A stretch of 64,000 nucleotides of DNA from Culex pipiens pallens (GCF_016801865.2 NC_068939.1:128326967-128390966); one strand, 5' to 3'; positions 10,195-22,383 are shown, numbered from the stretch's first letter. Made by a program: numbers and translations. The notes: generated from the sequence alone by a model not told the origin.

Positions 10195-10874
10195 TTTTTG
10201 ACGAATTATAAAGTTAAGAGTTGTAAAAACAAACCCTCAAAAATTACCCCACCAGGTAACTCGCCCATCAAACTCAGTCGGTGGTTTGCAGGTGGAAAAG
10301 TTTCACCGAAAAAATGTCCTCTTCCTGCCGGCCACCACCATGTTCTCTTCCTTTTTGCTTGTCTAGTCTGGAAAAAAAAAACTGCCCATATTCTTTTTTA
10401 ACCGCATCCAAAAGCTCAACCACACCAAAAATAACATAAAATTCTCAACAAAACATGCCGAGCGGTGTGCTGCCCCAACCGACAGGAAGGGGTATCGATT
10501 GCTGCGAGAAGAACGAGCTGTTGAGTTTGGAAAAGAAAAAAAACAGGAAAAGTTTTACGTCCAAACTGTGAACTGCAAGTTGTAGGTGTTCTGATTTGGC
10601 ATCGACCTTGTAGAGTTGAAGTTTATGACAATATTGGTTTTCATAAAACATGACTTGAAACTTACTCATCCTTCATACTAATTATATCGTAACGAAGATG
10701 AAAATCAACCGGATTACAGCGAAATTTCCTCAATAAAAAGTAATAAAATTATCCCAACAAAGCCCGAAGGTCATCTGGTGGTAGAGATTGTAATTAAAAA
10801 TCAATTTCACGCCGCATATTTCGGTGTCGTCCTCGGTAGAAAAGGTCAACCACACACTCACAACCCGAGCCGAC
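10195..10874. other. Unique-looking non-coding DNA
   Basis: No convincing ORF. A purine-rich patch and a C-rich patch lie around 10310-10350. Nothing diagnostic. Confidence 0.35.
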
Positions 10875-11290
10875 GGAAATAACTTGGGAATAACATTTTT
10901 TGATATTTGAAAATTCTAGGCCAATAACATTTTATGTTATTTATAACAAAAAAAAGTTATTCGCCGTTATGATTTTTTTGTTATTGGATTGTTATTGTAA
11001 TCACAGACTCAAAACATTTTTGGTTATTCTTCGAACAAATCTTTGTTATTATTTTTTGTTATTTTAACATACCAATAACAGTTGGAGGTATTCTTCCATA
11101 ACAAAAATTGTTATTCCAAAGTAGTTTTGGCTTCCAACCAATATCAGACCAATAACAAATTTTGTTATGATAACATAAACTGTTGTTTTGACTCTTATGC
11201 AAAATTGGATTCTTCAAAAAGATTCCATAACACTTTCTGTTATTCTAACAGTATTTGTTATTGAAATGGCATTAATTTAGTTATTACCGT
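10875..11290. mobile_element. MITE-like element built from AATAACA/TGTTATT words
   Basis: The left end GGAAATAACTTGGGAATAAC is inversely matched by TTAGTTATTACCGTC at the right. TGTTATT or AATAACA occurs about every 20-40 bp on alternating strands. A related block lies at 53310-53490 and ends CCAGTTATTTCCACC. Internal reiteration of the terminal word is a recurring feature of this window. Confidence 0.6.
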
Positions 11291-12001
11291 CTGTTCGGGA
11301 ACGTGCAGAAAAAAAGCACCTCTCGAGGCTGTTGTTTTCGACTTTTGCAAGCCGATTTTCCACCGGAAAAAAAGAGAGAGACGGAAGCTTTTTTTTCTCG
11401 CCCAAGAGGGTGAAGGTGACGAAGGGGGTGGGGGGTTAATACATAAATAATTTAAATCGATTTCTGGTGTTATTGCCTTGCGACGAGCACGACATCCACA
11501 TTGTATTATTTTTTTGAGTAATTTTACACATTTGAGTTTTTTTTTTTTGTTTGCTTCGCTGCAATGCGCGAATAATCCATTAAAATGAGTGGTGAGGCAC
11601 GGAGGGAAATTTGGTCGAGCAAATTTCGTGCGAAAATCACGCACGAGCACTAATCGATTGTGCAGTTTTTTGGCAGGAAAAAACTTTCAAAACGTGCCTT
11701 TCCGATGACAACAGTTGATGGACATCTGCAGCGTCCAAATTTGTTGAGCGGAAAAACAGATGCAGATGATGATGTACCGTGCACTGGTACTGCGCACATT
11801 TTCGCACTCTCAAATGAGACAGACTCAAAATGTTTACACTGACATATGTTGTCGTCAACAGGGTCCTGATTTTCGGATAAAGCACTTCCCGTAAAGGAAA
11901 AAATGGCAAAAGCGACAGAGTTGTCGATTTTCAAACGAAATTATCACAAACTATCATAGATTAATGCTCACTCTCTCATCATCACGCTGCACGAACAAAC
12001 G
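11291..12001. other. Unique-looking non-coding DNA
   Basis: Balanced composition with no repeat boundary. Small ORFs of 60-130 codons overlap on both strands without domains. It could belong to the same host feature as the ORF that follows. Confidence 0.35.
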
Positions 12002-12042
12002 AACAACCGCACAAAAGGGAGAAGCAAAAACGATTGCAGCGA

Positions 12043-12714
12043 ATGGCCGCACAAAAGAGAGAAGCAAAAAATGAAAACGAACAACCGCACAAAAGGGAGA
12101 ATAAAAACTTCTTTCAGCGAGATTCGAACTATTGCTTGCTACAGCGAAGTGTGCGATGCTACAAGACATGTTTGCCACTTTTCCACCACTTGATACAATT
12201 TCCCTTCCCTTTTTTTAATCGACATTGTTTGCGGCAAAATTTGCCAGCGCATCCGTGCGTCTATTTGCACAAATATGCGTCCTCCGACAGAGTCGGGATT
12301 CCGGGAATGAAGTTGTGCTGGACTGGACACCGTTATCAGCGCGGATTGTTTTTTTTTATGGAGTTGCGCGAAAAACCATATTTCAATCGGATCGAAATCG
12401 GAAAATCGAGAAAATGCGGCAGGCGGCAACAGATTAAGATATATTATTGCATTTTACACGCTGAGCAGCAACGCGGTGGGCCGTCGATGAAAGTGGAAAT
12501 AAATTACATTTGCGGAGGAATTTTTCCCGGCACGTTTCGCGTCGGCAAACCAATTGCAAATAAATTGTATGTTTGTATGTTTGGTTTATTGTGCAAACAC
12601 GTGCCACCGATTTTTAAAAAGGGATGCTTTGAACGTAATTTGAATGCTGAATTTATTGAACGATTCGTTATGGAAATTAATCGCTTCAATTTGTTATTTA
12701 TACCCTTTCATTGA
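12043..12714 (+). CDS. Orphan 224-codon ORF, function unknown
   Basis: The frame is open from an ATG at 12043 (upstream in-frame TTG at 12034) to TGA at 12712. The product would be basic and Cys-rich, with many Lys, Arg, Phe and Tyr, no predicted signal peptide and no motif I recognise. Such a long open frame is unlikely by chance at this base composition, which is the only argument for it. Codon choice (many TTT, AAA and TTG) looks non-coding, and a 96-codon antisense ORF overlaps it. Its first 20 residues lie in a short direct repeat (CGCACAAAAG-GGAGAAGCAAAAA, three copies at 12008-12100). No intron or promoter signal was found. Confidence 0.2.
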   Translation: MAAQKREAKNENEQPHKRENKNFFQRDSNYCLLQRSVRCYKTCLPLFHHLIQFPFPFFNRHCLRQNLPAHPCVYLHKYASSDRVGIPGMKLCWTGHRYQRGLFFFMELREKPYFNRIEIGKSRKCGRRQQIKIYYCILHAEQQRGGPSMKVEINYICGGIFPGTFRVGKPIANKLYVCMFGLLCKHVPPIFKKGCFERNLNAEFIERFVMEINRFNLLFIPFH

Positions 12715-15700
12715 AATTTTCACGAAAGCTTTTTGTTTTTCGAAAATAGAAGTTAAATTTAATTCCGTTGATCTCATAAAGCGTTTACAAACTACCCTGT
12801 AATTTTAAATGATCTTCACAATATATTTTTATCACTGTTTCATATTTTATGAAGAAATTCATGCCTAAAAAAAGTTAAACTCAATCTTTTACATGAGCAA
12901 TAAGTTTTAAAGATTTGGCAGCAATGTAAAAGTTATGAGCTCTGGCCGGCAGTGAAATTATGAAAAATTAAAGTAAGTAACAGTCTGTTAGGGTAAGGTT
13001 TTCCCATTGCAAAAATCACCAGCACTACAGTGAAATTTGTGAGACATATCCTGGCCAAATGATACTAATTGTAAAACCTTTAAAAGTAAAAAAAATGGCA
13101 ACGCTGTCCTTTGACTTTTTTCCAAATTAAAATTAAATTTAAACCTTGCCTCAATTGATAGTTTGAACCACATTATAGTTCATCGTCGAAAAAAAGATTA
13201 ACTTGACAAACCTTTTTTTAAGTCAGAAATTTGAGCATTTGGCAACATTGTTACAGTAAGAATAATAAGAACCTTAAATGTACATTGTTCATTGAATGGA
13301 CCAAATTATATTTTATTTTTATTTTGAAGAAGTTCTTGAATTGAACCACAATTTAATAAATCATTAAAGGTATTTAAAAAACATTTTAAACGAGTCATAA
13401 AGTAGGAAAGTCTGGCAACCATGCCATGAGATACTTTAATTAAAAAAAAAACAATATAAATGTGAGGAAGGTCTTAAACACCGGCAACTAAATTTTTTTT
13501 TTGAATACAGTTAGATGTAAAAGTCACAAATCTATTCAAACTTGTTTGAAGCTGTAATCAAAAAGTTTATTTTGAAAGAGAACGAGAAACTTTTGTCGCA
13601 TTCTAACTAATATCTTAAAATAAGACACCAGCACACACAAAAAAATTGAAAATCCCAACCATCTGTTTCCATTAATGCTCTCCAAATATCCTAATTTAAA
13701 TACTTGTTGCCGCGGGGCTGAAACCTTAAAGGCAGCTCTGCTAGAATCTAGGTTAAGGGCTGCCCCCTCCCGGGGTTGGTTGGCGATAAGCAAAGGGAAG
13801 GCCAGGCGATCCTTATGAGCTATGATCCGTTTGCAGAAAGTTTTTGCCCCCTTGCAAAAGTAAGGGATTGCTGAACCCGGGGGTGGCTGTTGGCTAGGCC
13901 GATAAAATTGCGGTCTACTAACTTTGGTCGGAATGGGTTTAGAGTAGGGTAGCAAAAAAAAATGAGTAAATATAGACTGTGATAGTGGAACTAATATTTA
14001 TGTTGGGTAGGAGGGTCTATTTTAGAGTTTGATGGAATATTTTGCTGTTTGTTCTTATCATGCAATGATTTTGTTCCATGAATGAAACTTCATTAAGGTA
14101 CCTACTATTTTAAAAAAAATCATGTTAAAATGGTAAGGGGAATGTTGACAAATTTTATGTAACAAAAAAAAGTATTCAATTCCTTATTCTACAAAGTCCA
14201 CAGTAATTGAGGTAAAATTACATAAATCCATCACATTTTTCAACCTTCCAAAAATAAACTTGTATGTTTGTATGGATTCACTTGAAAAAATGTAACTTGA
14301 AGCTTTTTTCCCTTTGTGCTGGTCGTCACTTTTCTTTTTACTTTTAAGATATTATTATTTTGTTTTTCAAAAATACTTTCAAAAAATACTGAAAAAAAAT
14401 ATTTTTGAAATGCTGCTGAAATTAAATTCGAAGACTTTAAAATCAGTTTCTGAGATAAAGCCTCACAAAGAATGCGGATCGATGGAAATGACTTTTGTTT
14501 AAGAGTCACCTGATAAGTCTGCAATTTTCAACTGACGATATCACGGAAACTATTGGTTCATTGTTCAACGTATAAAAATACCTTTTTGTGAAATAATCTG
14601 TTTTTGAGAAAAAAAAATTAAATTTCAAAGCCATGCATCCCCATTTCATATTTTAGACAAAATTTTAAAGTTTTGAAATTACTTTCAAAAAATCATATCT
14701 CTGGAGTCAGATTGTGCATCATCATGCACTGTGGCTTAAAGGATGTATTTTTTAATCTCCTTAAACATACAAAAAAAACATACCATAAAAAAATCGGACT
14801 TCATTGTACCTATTATTTTTTGAAAAATTCTAATCATTACTCAAAATTGTATGGACACTTGTATGGAAAAACTAATGATGTCAAATTGATTTCTTTGACA
14901 TGGACAAAGTTCAATCCAATTAAAAAAATACAAATTTAAAAATCGCGAGATAATTTGAGAAAATCTAGATAACTACTCTCTTAATATCAATGAATTCATG
15001 AAACTTCCAACTTGAAAGGACAGAGGGGGACAACAACACGAAATGAAATTTGCGTTGGCCATATTATTAAAAGTTTAGTTAAAAGTTATCGTATAATCTT
15101 TATATTATAACCAAATGTATTGAACTTTTTGTTTCAATTTTCATAGAAATCTAAAAGAAAAATAATATTTTACCCTCAAATGTATTTCAGTAGTTTTTTC
15201 AACCTCAATTCAAGCTTGAAAATGCTATGCTAATGCTATGTAATTGATAAAAATGAGGATTTTATAATCTTAGTCCTGTTCACAATTTCATTTTTATAAC
15301 ATCTATATTTTTAACAAAAAAATACTATTAAAATAATAAAATCAGAGCTGAAAATATTATTTTTTGCTGTTTTTATTGATTTATTTTTTTTTTATTTTTT
15401 TTTTATTTTTTTTTTGCAAATTATTTGAAGTCTATTATTTCGTTAATTTTATTCTTTTTATCTCTCAACTGCCCAAGTTTAATTTAATTTTTCAATGTTC
15501 GAGAGGTCACTTTGAGCAATTTTTGTTCTACAAAAAACTTTACTTCTCTTGTTTTAAGTTTTGTTTTTTTATTTATATTTTGATATGCGTTTTTTTTTCT
15601 AATTTAGTTTTGATTTTCATCGCTAGTTTCCGGCTTTTGCTACAAACTGAATCCATTATCTTTTGCATATTCTCTGCTTTAACAGTTTTCAAGCCACTAT

Positions 15701-16098
15701 TTCGATTTTTTGAATGATTTGAAATTTGTTGATAAAAGCTCAATCACTAGCTTTAAAACCGTTAATAAGATTGTCAATTTATAACATGAGAACTAACAAA
15801 AACTACTGCATACTTATTTTGACATAAAATACGCCCAAAGTTAACCTTAAAAAAATATAATTATTTTTACAAAACATTGGCAAAGTCACAAATAAATAAT
15901 AAAATGCTAGAATCTCCAAAAAAATTTGAAGTTCTACTTTGATAATGTTTGGCCAGTTTATTTAAACAGTGACAAAGTAGCATCAAACAAGTCAAATCAC
16001 CAAAACCTTAAAGTTCTAAAATTTTATGAGTTCTTCTTTTTAATGTTTTCGGAAGATCTAAAATAGATTTTAAAATAAATTGTTGTTTCATGTATTCT
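12715..16098. other. AT-rich non-coding stretch
   Basis: Mostly AT-rich DNA with T-runs, for example 15385-15416. One GC-rich island at 13700-13950 has a minus-strand ORF of 139 codons over a wider interval; the Cys pair in YFCK...FCKR hints at a decayed gag-like or other retroelement fragment, but I cannot assign it. Around 14800-14900 there is weak similarity (CTAATGATG context) to the arm of the palindromic family. Confidence 0.35.
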
Positions 16099-16304
16099 TG
16101 CCATCTGGAGACGGGGTTGGATTGATGAGGGATAAATTACATTTTACAGAAGTTATCAACTTCTGTACTATTACTTGGTGTAGATTTTAACTAATCTTTA
16201 TTATTAAAATTTTGCTTAGAATGTTTATTTTCTTGAAGATTTTATAATTTCTTTAAATGTAATTTCTTTATCCCTCATCAATCCAACCCCGTCCGCAGAT
16301 GGCA
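16099..16304. mobile_element. Foldback MITE, ~206 bp
   Basis: Left end TGCCATCTGGAGACGGGGTT continues into GGATTGATGAGGGATAAA. The right end is its inverse with two mismatches (TGCCATCTGCGGACGGGGTT read from the right). Inverted repeats are about 38 bp. No clear target duplication. No coding capacity. Confidence 0.75.
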
Positions 16305-17880
16305 CACCACAAAAATTGTATTTTAAAATATGTGCTCAGTCATAAAATATTGAATAAATGTAGTGTAATCAGTACGAAACATCATTTACAGTAATTTTTA
16401 GTTTATTTTCAATCTATAGTTTAAGTATGAAACATTTAAAAAAAATCAAAAACTCTATTTGTGGGCAGCACAAGATACAACGTTTTTTTACACCTTACTA
16501 GAATTGTTTTCACCAAAAAACTTATGATTTTATTTTATACCAAAACGAATGCAAAAATCACAACAGCTAAAAAAGGATTTTAGCAAAACAAAAGATGTGT
16601 TTTTCTCTTATTTTAGAATAAAACTAATCTAAGTCAATTTCCTAGATGTCACTTCAAATATGTAATTTATAAATTTTAATGTAATATAATTATGTTATTT
16701 TATGTAATTTTATATCTATATGTATAAATACCATTCAAGATATAGATATTATTATTATTATTATAATAAAGGGGTTTTTATCATATCTCTGAAACAATTT
16801 GAAAAAAAAATCACAAATTTACAAACATCAACAACCCCTCCCTTAATGACACACTGTACGCTGTATTGTACCCTATTCTCCTCCTCCAGTTTAGATGAGA
16901 ACAACCAGACGCAAAAAAAAGCTTCCTCCCGACAACATCAGTCGACTGAAATGAGTATAAAATCGATATTTACACACCGGAATGGAAACGCGACGACCGA
17001 CCAGGGCCAGGGGGTTTCCGTCCACATTCAGCACCACCGCCGGATGAGATGACGTTCGAGTTGGGCGCAAAAAAAGGATTTGTTTCTGTGCTAAAAACTC
17101 AAAATGAGCTGCCACTGCTGTTGATTCAGCCCCACGTAGGGGGACGTGTGTGTGTGTGTGGTGATAAAGTTTGAAATAACATGGTGAAAAGTGATAAAAA
17201 ATTCCAGAAATTCTGCAGAGAGTTAGGAATGTTGCTGTTTATAGCTTGTGGACCGGGAAGGTTGGCTTAACGTATCAGTTGGCTCGTAATCACGAGAATT
17301 CGTCGAGCAGTGATGTTGGAAATTCAATCGCTTTCTCGTTTGCTGATAAAGAATAGATTAGAAGTTCTAGAATGGCCTTTATTTGACACTAGAAGGCTTT
17401 GTTTGATTAATTATTATTTTTAATTTGTACTTTTTTTTTAACAAACTACTGCTTTTAATACATTCACTGTAATTTATTTCCAGAAATTTCTCAGGCTCAA
17501 TTCCAACCAGCCGAAGCTCCAAAAAAGCCTTTTGAATTTCAACTTCGCGCTTTCTTCCAACAACCCTTAACAACTTTGTTGCAACTCGATACTGCGGCCG
17601 TAGTGGGAAAAAAACTCGATGAAAAACTGGGTGAAAACCCAAACGGTATTTAATTTTACAATTTAATTATCGTTTCGCCGCGTGCCCCCGCTGCATGACA
17701 TCCCACACGCGGATAATGGAATCACGTTCAATGCAGTTCGAAACAAAAAAGGATTAATTTACATTTCGGGAAGGGAAATTTCATTTGCACCAAATAAAAC
17801 AAAGCAGGTGGGGTGGTGGTTGTCAAGGAAATTCTTCTATTGTTAAAGTGCTTTTAGAACATATCTAGAATTTAATCGAG
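16305..17880. other. Non-coding stretch with unique-looking patches
   Basis: AT-rich to 16800, then more balanced DNA. A (TG)n run lies at about 17145-17160. ORFs of 60-110 codons overlap on both strands. The CGGCC-rich patch near 17590 and the segment 17640-17800 look like single-copy host DNA but hold no gene I can support. Confidence 0.35.
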
Positions 17881-18034
17881 ATATCAAGCAAAACAATGTT
17901 AATTTGCCAATATGGATTTGTAAACAAGCCGTAAGACCTGCTCACGTCAGTGAATGTATACATTAGACACGAGCAGGATAGACTGCTTGTTTACAATCCA
18001 TATTGGTCAAATTACAATGTTTTGCTTGATATTA
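17881..18034. mobile_element. Short foldback element, ~154 bp
   Basis: ATATCAAGCAAAACAATGTT with CCAATATGGATT and AAACAAGC at the left is matched in inverse order by GCTTGTTTAC, AATCCATATTGG and ACATTGTTTTGCTTGATAT-like sequence at the right. The central ~50 bp also contains CCTGCTC/GAGCAGG. No ORF. Confidence 0.7.
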
Positions 18035-18121
18035 TCTGACGTTTTGAAAGCAGATGAAGAGATCCAATTTTTTTTTTCTTCATGACTTATTTTTATTAGG
18101 TCCTTTTAGGTGCTGTGACCA

Positions 18122-19686
18122 CCCGAGCATGGGTAAATAACAAGGGAAATGCGTAATAATACCTTTCTCTGGTATCAATACCAAATTTTGGTATTCCTGG
18201 ACCCTTTAAAATTTGTCTTAAGGATTATGCAAGAGCAAAATGTGCTATCATACCAATTAAAGGTATTGTTTTGATATTGCAAAATTGCAGAATTTGTCAA
18301 TGGTCGAACACCACATATTGGTATTCTTTTGGTATTACAGTGTTTTATCAAATTCCTCTGAAACTATGGGAAAATTTTGACCAATTTTGACAAAATAATT
18401 AATTTTGCGCTAAAATGATGTCTCAAAGCGAATGCTTTCATTGAAAACCGGAAATTTCAAACTTGATTTTAAACTTTTTTGATATACCCCCTGAAGAAAT
18501 GACTTGACATTGTGGAAAAATTTCTAAGTCAGGATGCCACATTTTGGTATTATTTTGGTATTGAAAGGTTTCATCAAATTCCTCTGAAACTATGGGATTT
18601 TTTTTTATAAATTTTGATGAGATAATTAATTTTGCGCTAAAATGACTTGAAACCCAAAAATGTTAAAGCTGATTTTCAATTTTTTTTTATATACCCACTA
18701 AGATTTTTTTTAAAACGTTGAAATTTCTCTAAGTTGGGATAACCAAATACTTTGAAAAACGAGTTAATCGACAGATTATAGAATTTTGGTGAATTTCAAT
18801 CCAGTTTCATTTTAATAACAATTATTTTTCAATCTTGTTATTTTTCAGAATCTTCAAGAACTTCAAGCACAGGCCGTTCATCAATGACAAATGCATTCAA
18901 TGTGGTGAAGAATATCACTAAGAACAACATGGAATCATCAGGTGAGTAGATTTGGCTGTTGCATATGGATCATTTCCGTTTTTTCACTAACTGCAACTGT
19001 TGCACTAAAAATGGTATGAAAATACCAAATTTAGGTATTTCTTGTGCAAATACCAGCGACCAAAATGTGCTCTTGGTTGCCCAGTAATAGCGGTGGGTCT
19101 CGTGGCGCAGGGGTAGCGGCTTCGGCTGCCGATCCCGATGATGCTATGAGACGCGGGTTCGATTCCCGCCTTATCCACTGAGCTTCTATCGGATGGTGAA
19201 GTAAAACGTCGGTCCCGGTTTCTCCTGTCTCGTCAGAGGCGCTGGAGCAGAAATCCCACGTTAGAGGAAGGCCATGCCCCGGGGGGCGTAGTGCCAATAG
19301 TTTCGTTTTTTAGAAGGTAAAATACCATGAAATCATACCAAAATCATGTATTTGGAAGACCACAGGAATACCAAAATATGATTTTCCAAGGACGCGGGAA
19401 TACCTAAAAATTAAACCATGGTAATACCAAGTTTTGGTATTCAAGCAATGTTCAAAAATCTAGAAGACCTCAACTTGGTATTGAAATGGTTTTATTTTGA
19501 GGTATTATTTTACCCTTGGAATAACATGGTTTGGTATTGTTGTGCCCTTCCACATACAAGACATTGGTATGATTTCATGGTATTTTACCATCTATTACTG
19601 GGCAACCAAGGGCACATTTTGGTCCCTGTTATTTGCCCAAGTAATACCAAAATTTGGTATTCCCGTGTTATTTACCCCTGCTCGGG
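18122..19686. mobile_element. Palindromic DNA element, CCCGAGCATGGG ends (copy 1)
   Basis: Ends are CCCGAGCATGGGTAAATAAC and, from the right, CCCGAGCAGGGGTAAATAAC. The dinucleotide CA flanks both sides. Removing the element and one CA restores GTGACCAAGTTAGG in the host 3' UTR, which fits the related sequence GGGACCTGGTTAGG near 62660. The interior is full of AATACCA and TGGTATT words and folds around about 19330-19430. It hosts the SINE at 19091-19313. No transposase ORF. Confidence 0.75.
19091..19313 (+). mobile_element. tRNA-derived SINE inside copy 1
   Basis: The head starts GGTGGGTCTCGTGGCGCAGG (A box GTGGCGCAGGGGTAGCGG) and has B box GGGTTCGATTCCCGCC at about 19156-19171. A body rich in GTCGGTCCCGG follows, ending near CAATAGTTTCG and a short T-run. 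The host palindrome's other arm reads continuously (CTATTACTGGGC, near 19590-19600), so the empty site is visible and the insertion is certain. Confidence 0.8.
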
Positions 19687-19900
19687 CAAGTTAGGACCGA
19701 GGATCAATAGTAAAAAAAATAATAATAAAAGAAAAATTAAAAAAACCGTAACTGACTTAGATTATCATTTTCTCGTGCCATGTGTCAGCAAGTGTGCGAT
19801 CACGTCAATCTGTTCCTCGGGTGTCTTGAACTGCCTCAAGCGAACTCTGTACTCTCGGTAAATGAACCACAGCACCGACTCGCGAGATCAAACATTGCAC

Positions 19901-20394
19901 AGAATCATAACAATAAAATTATTATGTTAATCAAAGCATTAAAATAAAACATCTTCTTTTTATGTCCAAACACGCCATAAAATCGGACGTCAAATTTTAC
20001 ACAAAAAATTTAAAGGGGTCATACCGCCAAACCGTCTTGAAATGTCGAAAAATAGACCTCAGATTCGCGATCAGGGACCAAAATTACCTCTTAGAGCAAA
20101 GTTTCATAGAAATCGAAGATTTTAAAATTTAGCAGAAAAAAATATTTTAGGGTTTCTTGGAAAATTGCTCAAGTAAAAAACCAGCTGAGATCTATTCAAC
20201 TTTGAGAACTCTCATTATAATAAAACTGGTTTCGTTTGAGAAAAACCAAAAATGAATAAAATCCCACTATTTCAAACATATATTAAAACTGACTGAAATC
20301 AATTAAAATTGTCAACCCCTTTTCTTGTTTGGAAGAATGCACAAAATAACTGAAACTTATTTTACAAAGTCTATTTCAAGTCTGTTCATGTTTG
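19901..20394. other. AT-rich non-coding spacer
   Basis: Sequence between the two CCCGAGCA elements, with no ORF or repeat boundary recognised. Confidence 0.4.
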
Positions 20395-22257
20395 CCCGAG
20401 CATGGGTAAATAACAAGGGAAATGCAAAATAATACCATTCAATGGTATCAATACCAAATGTTGGTTTTCGCGAGCCCTTGAAAAAATGTCTAAAGTGTAA
20501 GTTAATACCAATCTCTGGTATTATACCAAATTTTGGTATTGTTTTGTTATTGAGCAAATGTTAGAAAAATATCGAATTTTGACATACTGTTACTTACTTA
20601 CATACTTAAAAACGCAAATCTACTCCAAATTAAAGCCAACTATTTTATTTTGGTCTAAAAGAGTCATTTGATGATCTTTATAAATTAGGGAATACCATAC
20701 ATTGGTATTGTAAAGGTATTTTAAATAAAAATATTATAAAATAAAGGTGATTCATAAAAAAAACTATTTTAAATGATGTTTAACATTCTTAAAAGTATGC
20801 TGATACATTTGAAATTGATAAGAAAAACATTTATATATTTAGACGATTAACTTTACGACAACAATAGGTTTAACGTGAAAAAATTTAAATTTTAGAATGG
20901 ATTTTATTTAACATTGTGTGCCTTTTGCGTCATAATCGATAAACTCAATAAAAAAATGTCAATCTTTGTTAATTTGATGAAATAACTCTTTCAATACCAA
21001 AATGTTGGTATGCATGTGGTATTCGAACTTCGTTCTAAAATCCTTTTAATATTGAATTTGTGTTGAATCCTATTCAGTTGGAATCATGCATCCTCAAAAA
21101 TCTCACGAAAAATGCCACGCTGCCTGGGCTATAGCCTTTCTCGTTCTGGTTTAGTTTGTTTCTCTTTCTTTGAATTTCCTGATATTTTTGCCTGCAGCTA
21201 AAACATGTTGATGCAGCAGCAACTCGTATTCAACAAGCGTTGATAGCTCAGTTGGTAAACGGGTAGCTAAAATGGTGTCTGCACCAGAGCTGAAAATGTC
21301 AGGGGTCCTGACGCGAAAATCGGCGACGCATACACGATTTTTTCAGATCCATTCACAGAACCGCAAAACCGTGACATAAACAAACCCGACTCAGTCGTGA
21401 GTACCCTAGCTCACTGAGCAGCTGCAATGCGAGGCAGTAGTCGACCAACGCTCATTCGACGTTGCACGCACACACATAAAGAAACAAGTTTTTACACAAA
21501 AAGTTGGTATTTATGCGTGGAAATGTAATTTTGAATATAAGTTATGGTTGTTTTAAGTGTTTTGCACAGTCTAGAACCATTCAATTATTTTAAAAAAGTG
21601 AAAATAGTGTTTAGAGAGGATTTTACGAGTCAGTCATACGACACGAATTGAGTGAGTGTAGCTCATTTTTTCACGTCTCTCATTCTCCAGCAGCCGACCG
21701 GCACGAGTCAGGCGGCAGTGGTTGAACGGACACAGTAGGCTTACAGTCAGATGCTAGCAGTGAACTGACATTTTGGTTTGCTTCATGTGTACGCTGGGTT
21801 GGAAACATTTTGCAGGCCTGGTCTGCACCTTACCTGTCATGAGTTCGATTCCAGTATTCCTCTAGTTTTCTTTACCTGATATTTTTTGGCTCTCCAAGCA
21901 AGACTTCGTTTTCCTGCCTGTTCGAAGAATTTAAATATAGCATCAAAATTCTACCCATATCTCATTGCAATCCCATTAGCCAAATTGAATTCCCGTTGTA
22001 ATTCTATAGAGAATTCTCATTGTTTTTTGTCCAACAAGATTTTTATTTACCCGGAAAGTTGTAATTTGTCTGGTATTCATTTGCCCTTGGAATGGCACGT
22101 TTTGGTATTGCTTTGGTCTTCCCCATACAGATTTTTGGTATGATTTCATGGTATTATACCATCTATTACTGGGCAACCAAGGGCACATTTTGGTATTTGT
22201 TATTGTAACAAGTAATACCAAAATATGGTATTCCCGTGTTATTTACCCCTGCTCGGG
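20395..22257. mobile_element. Palindromic DNA element, CCCGAGCATGGG ends (copy 2)
   Basis: It has the same ends as 18122-19686 and the same AATACCA/TGGTATT-rich subterminal DNA. TG flanks both sides, again a 2-bp duplication that is not TA. The middle (about 21110-21870) differs from copy 1 and contains tRNA-like boxes, so a SINE or other DNA has inserted there. No transposase ORF. Confidence 0.75.
21235..21865 (+). repeat. tRNA-like (SINE) sequences inside copy 2
   Basis: TGATAGCTCAGTTGGTAAAC at 21241 is a good Pol III A box and is followed by GGTGTCTGCACC and a degenerate B-box-like TCAGGGGTCCTGAC. Near 21816-21852, CCTGGTCTGCACCTTACC and GAGTTCGATTCC repeat the anticodon-arm and B-box part. 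These look like two related SINE heads, the second lacking its A box. No tRNA cloverleaf closes. Confidence 0.45.
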
Positions 22258-22383
22258 TGAAAGTATTCGAAAATTAACAACAAATATTTATGATCGATAA
22301 TTTAACAATGCAGTCTATTTTCCAAAAAAAAATCAACTGTTTCACAATAATTACTAATGTTCAAAAGTTTCACAAAGTAAAAT

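Larger units (their letters stand above)
18068..19900 (-). mobile_element. 3' end of a second ORF1-only-type retrotransposon, split by a DNA element
   Basis: Read on the minus strand, an open frame ends ...LRQFKTPEEQIDVIAHLL and stops at TGA 19775-19777. A short 3' UTR follows, containing TTGATCCTCGGTCCTAAC, then, after the 18122-19686 insertion, GGTCACAGCACC, AAAGGACCTAATAAAAATAA and an A-tail (T-run 18068-18077). The frame end resembles the ORF1 C-terminus of the 4408-5619 protein (KTRQEQ). A related 3' UTR lies at 62625-62955. No ORF2 lies between the ORF1-like end and the tail. Confidence 0.55.

Noticed and set aside
13536..13955. 139-codon minus-strand ORF with YFCK...FCKR
   Set aside because: The GC-rich part looks like a possible retroelement fragment, but half of the ORF is AT-rich flank and no complete motif is present; not enough to call.
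15364..15717. 117-codon Phe/Leu-rich ORF suggesting a membrane protein
   Set aside because: It is made of T-runs (TTT codons), so hydrophobicity is a composition artefact.
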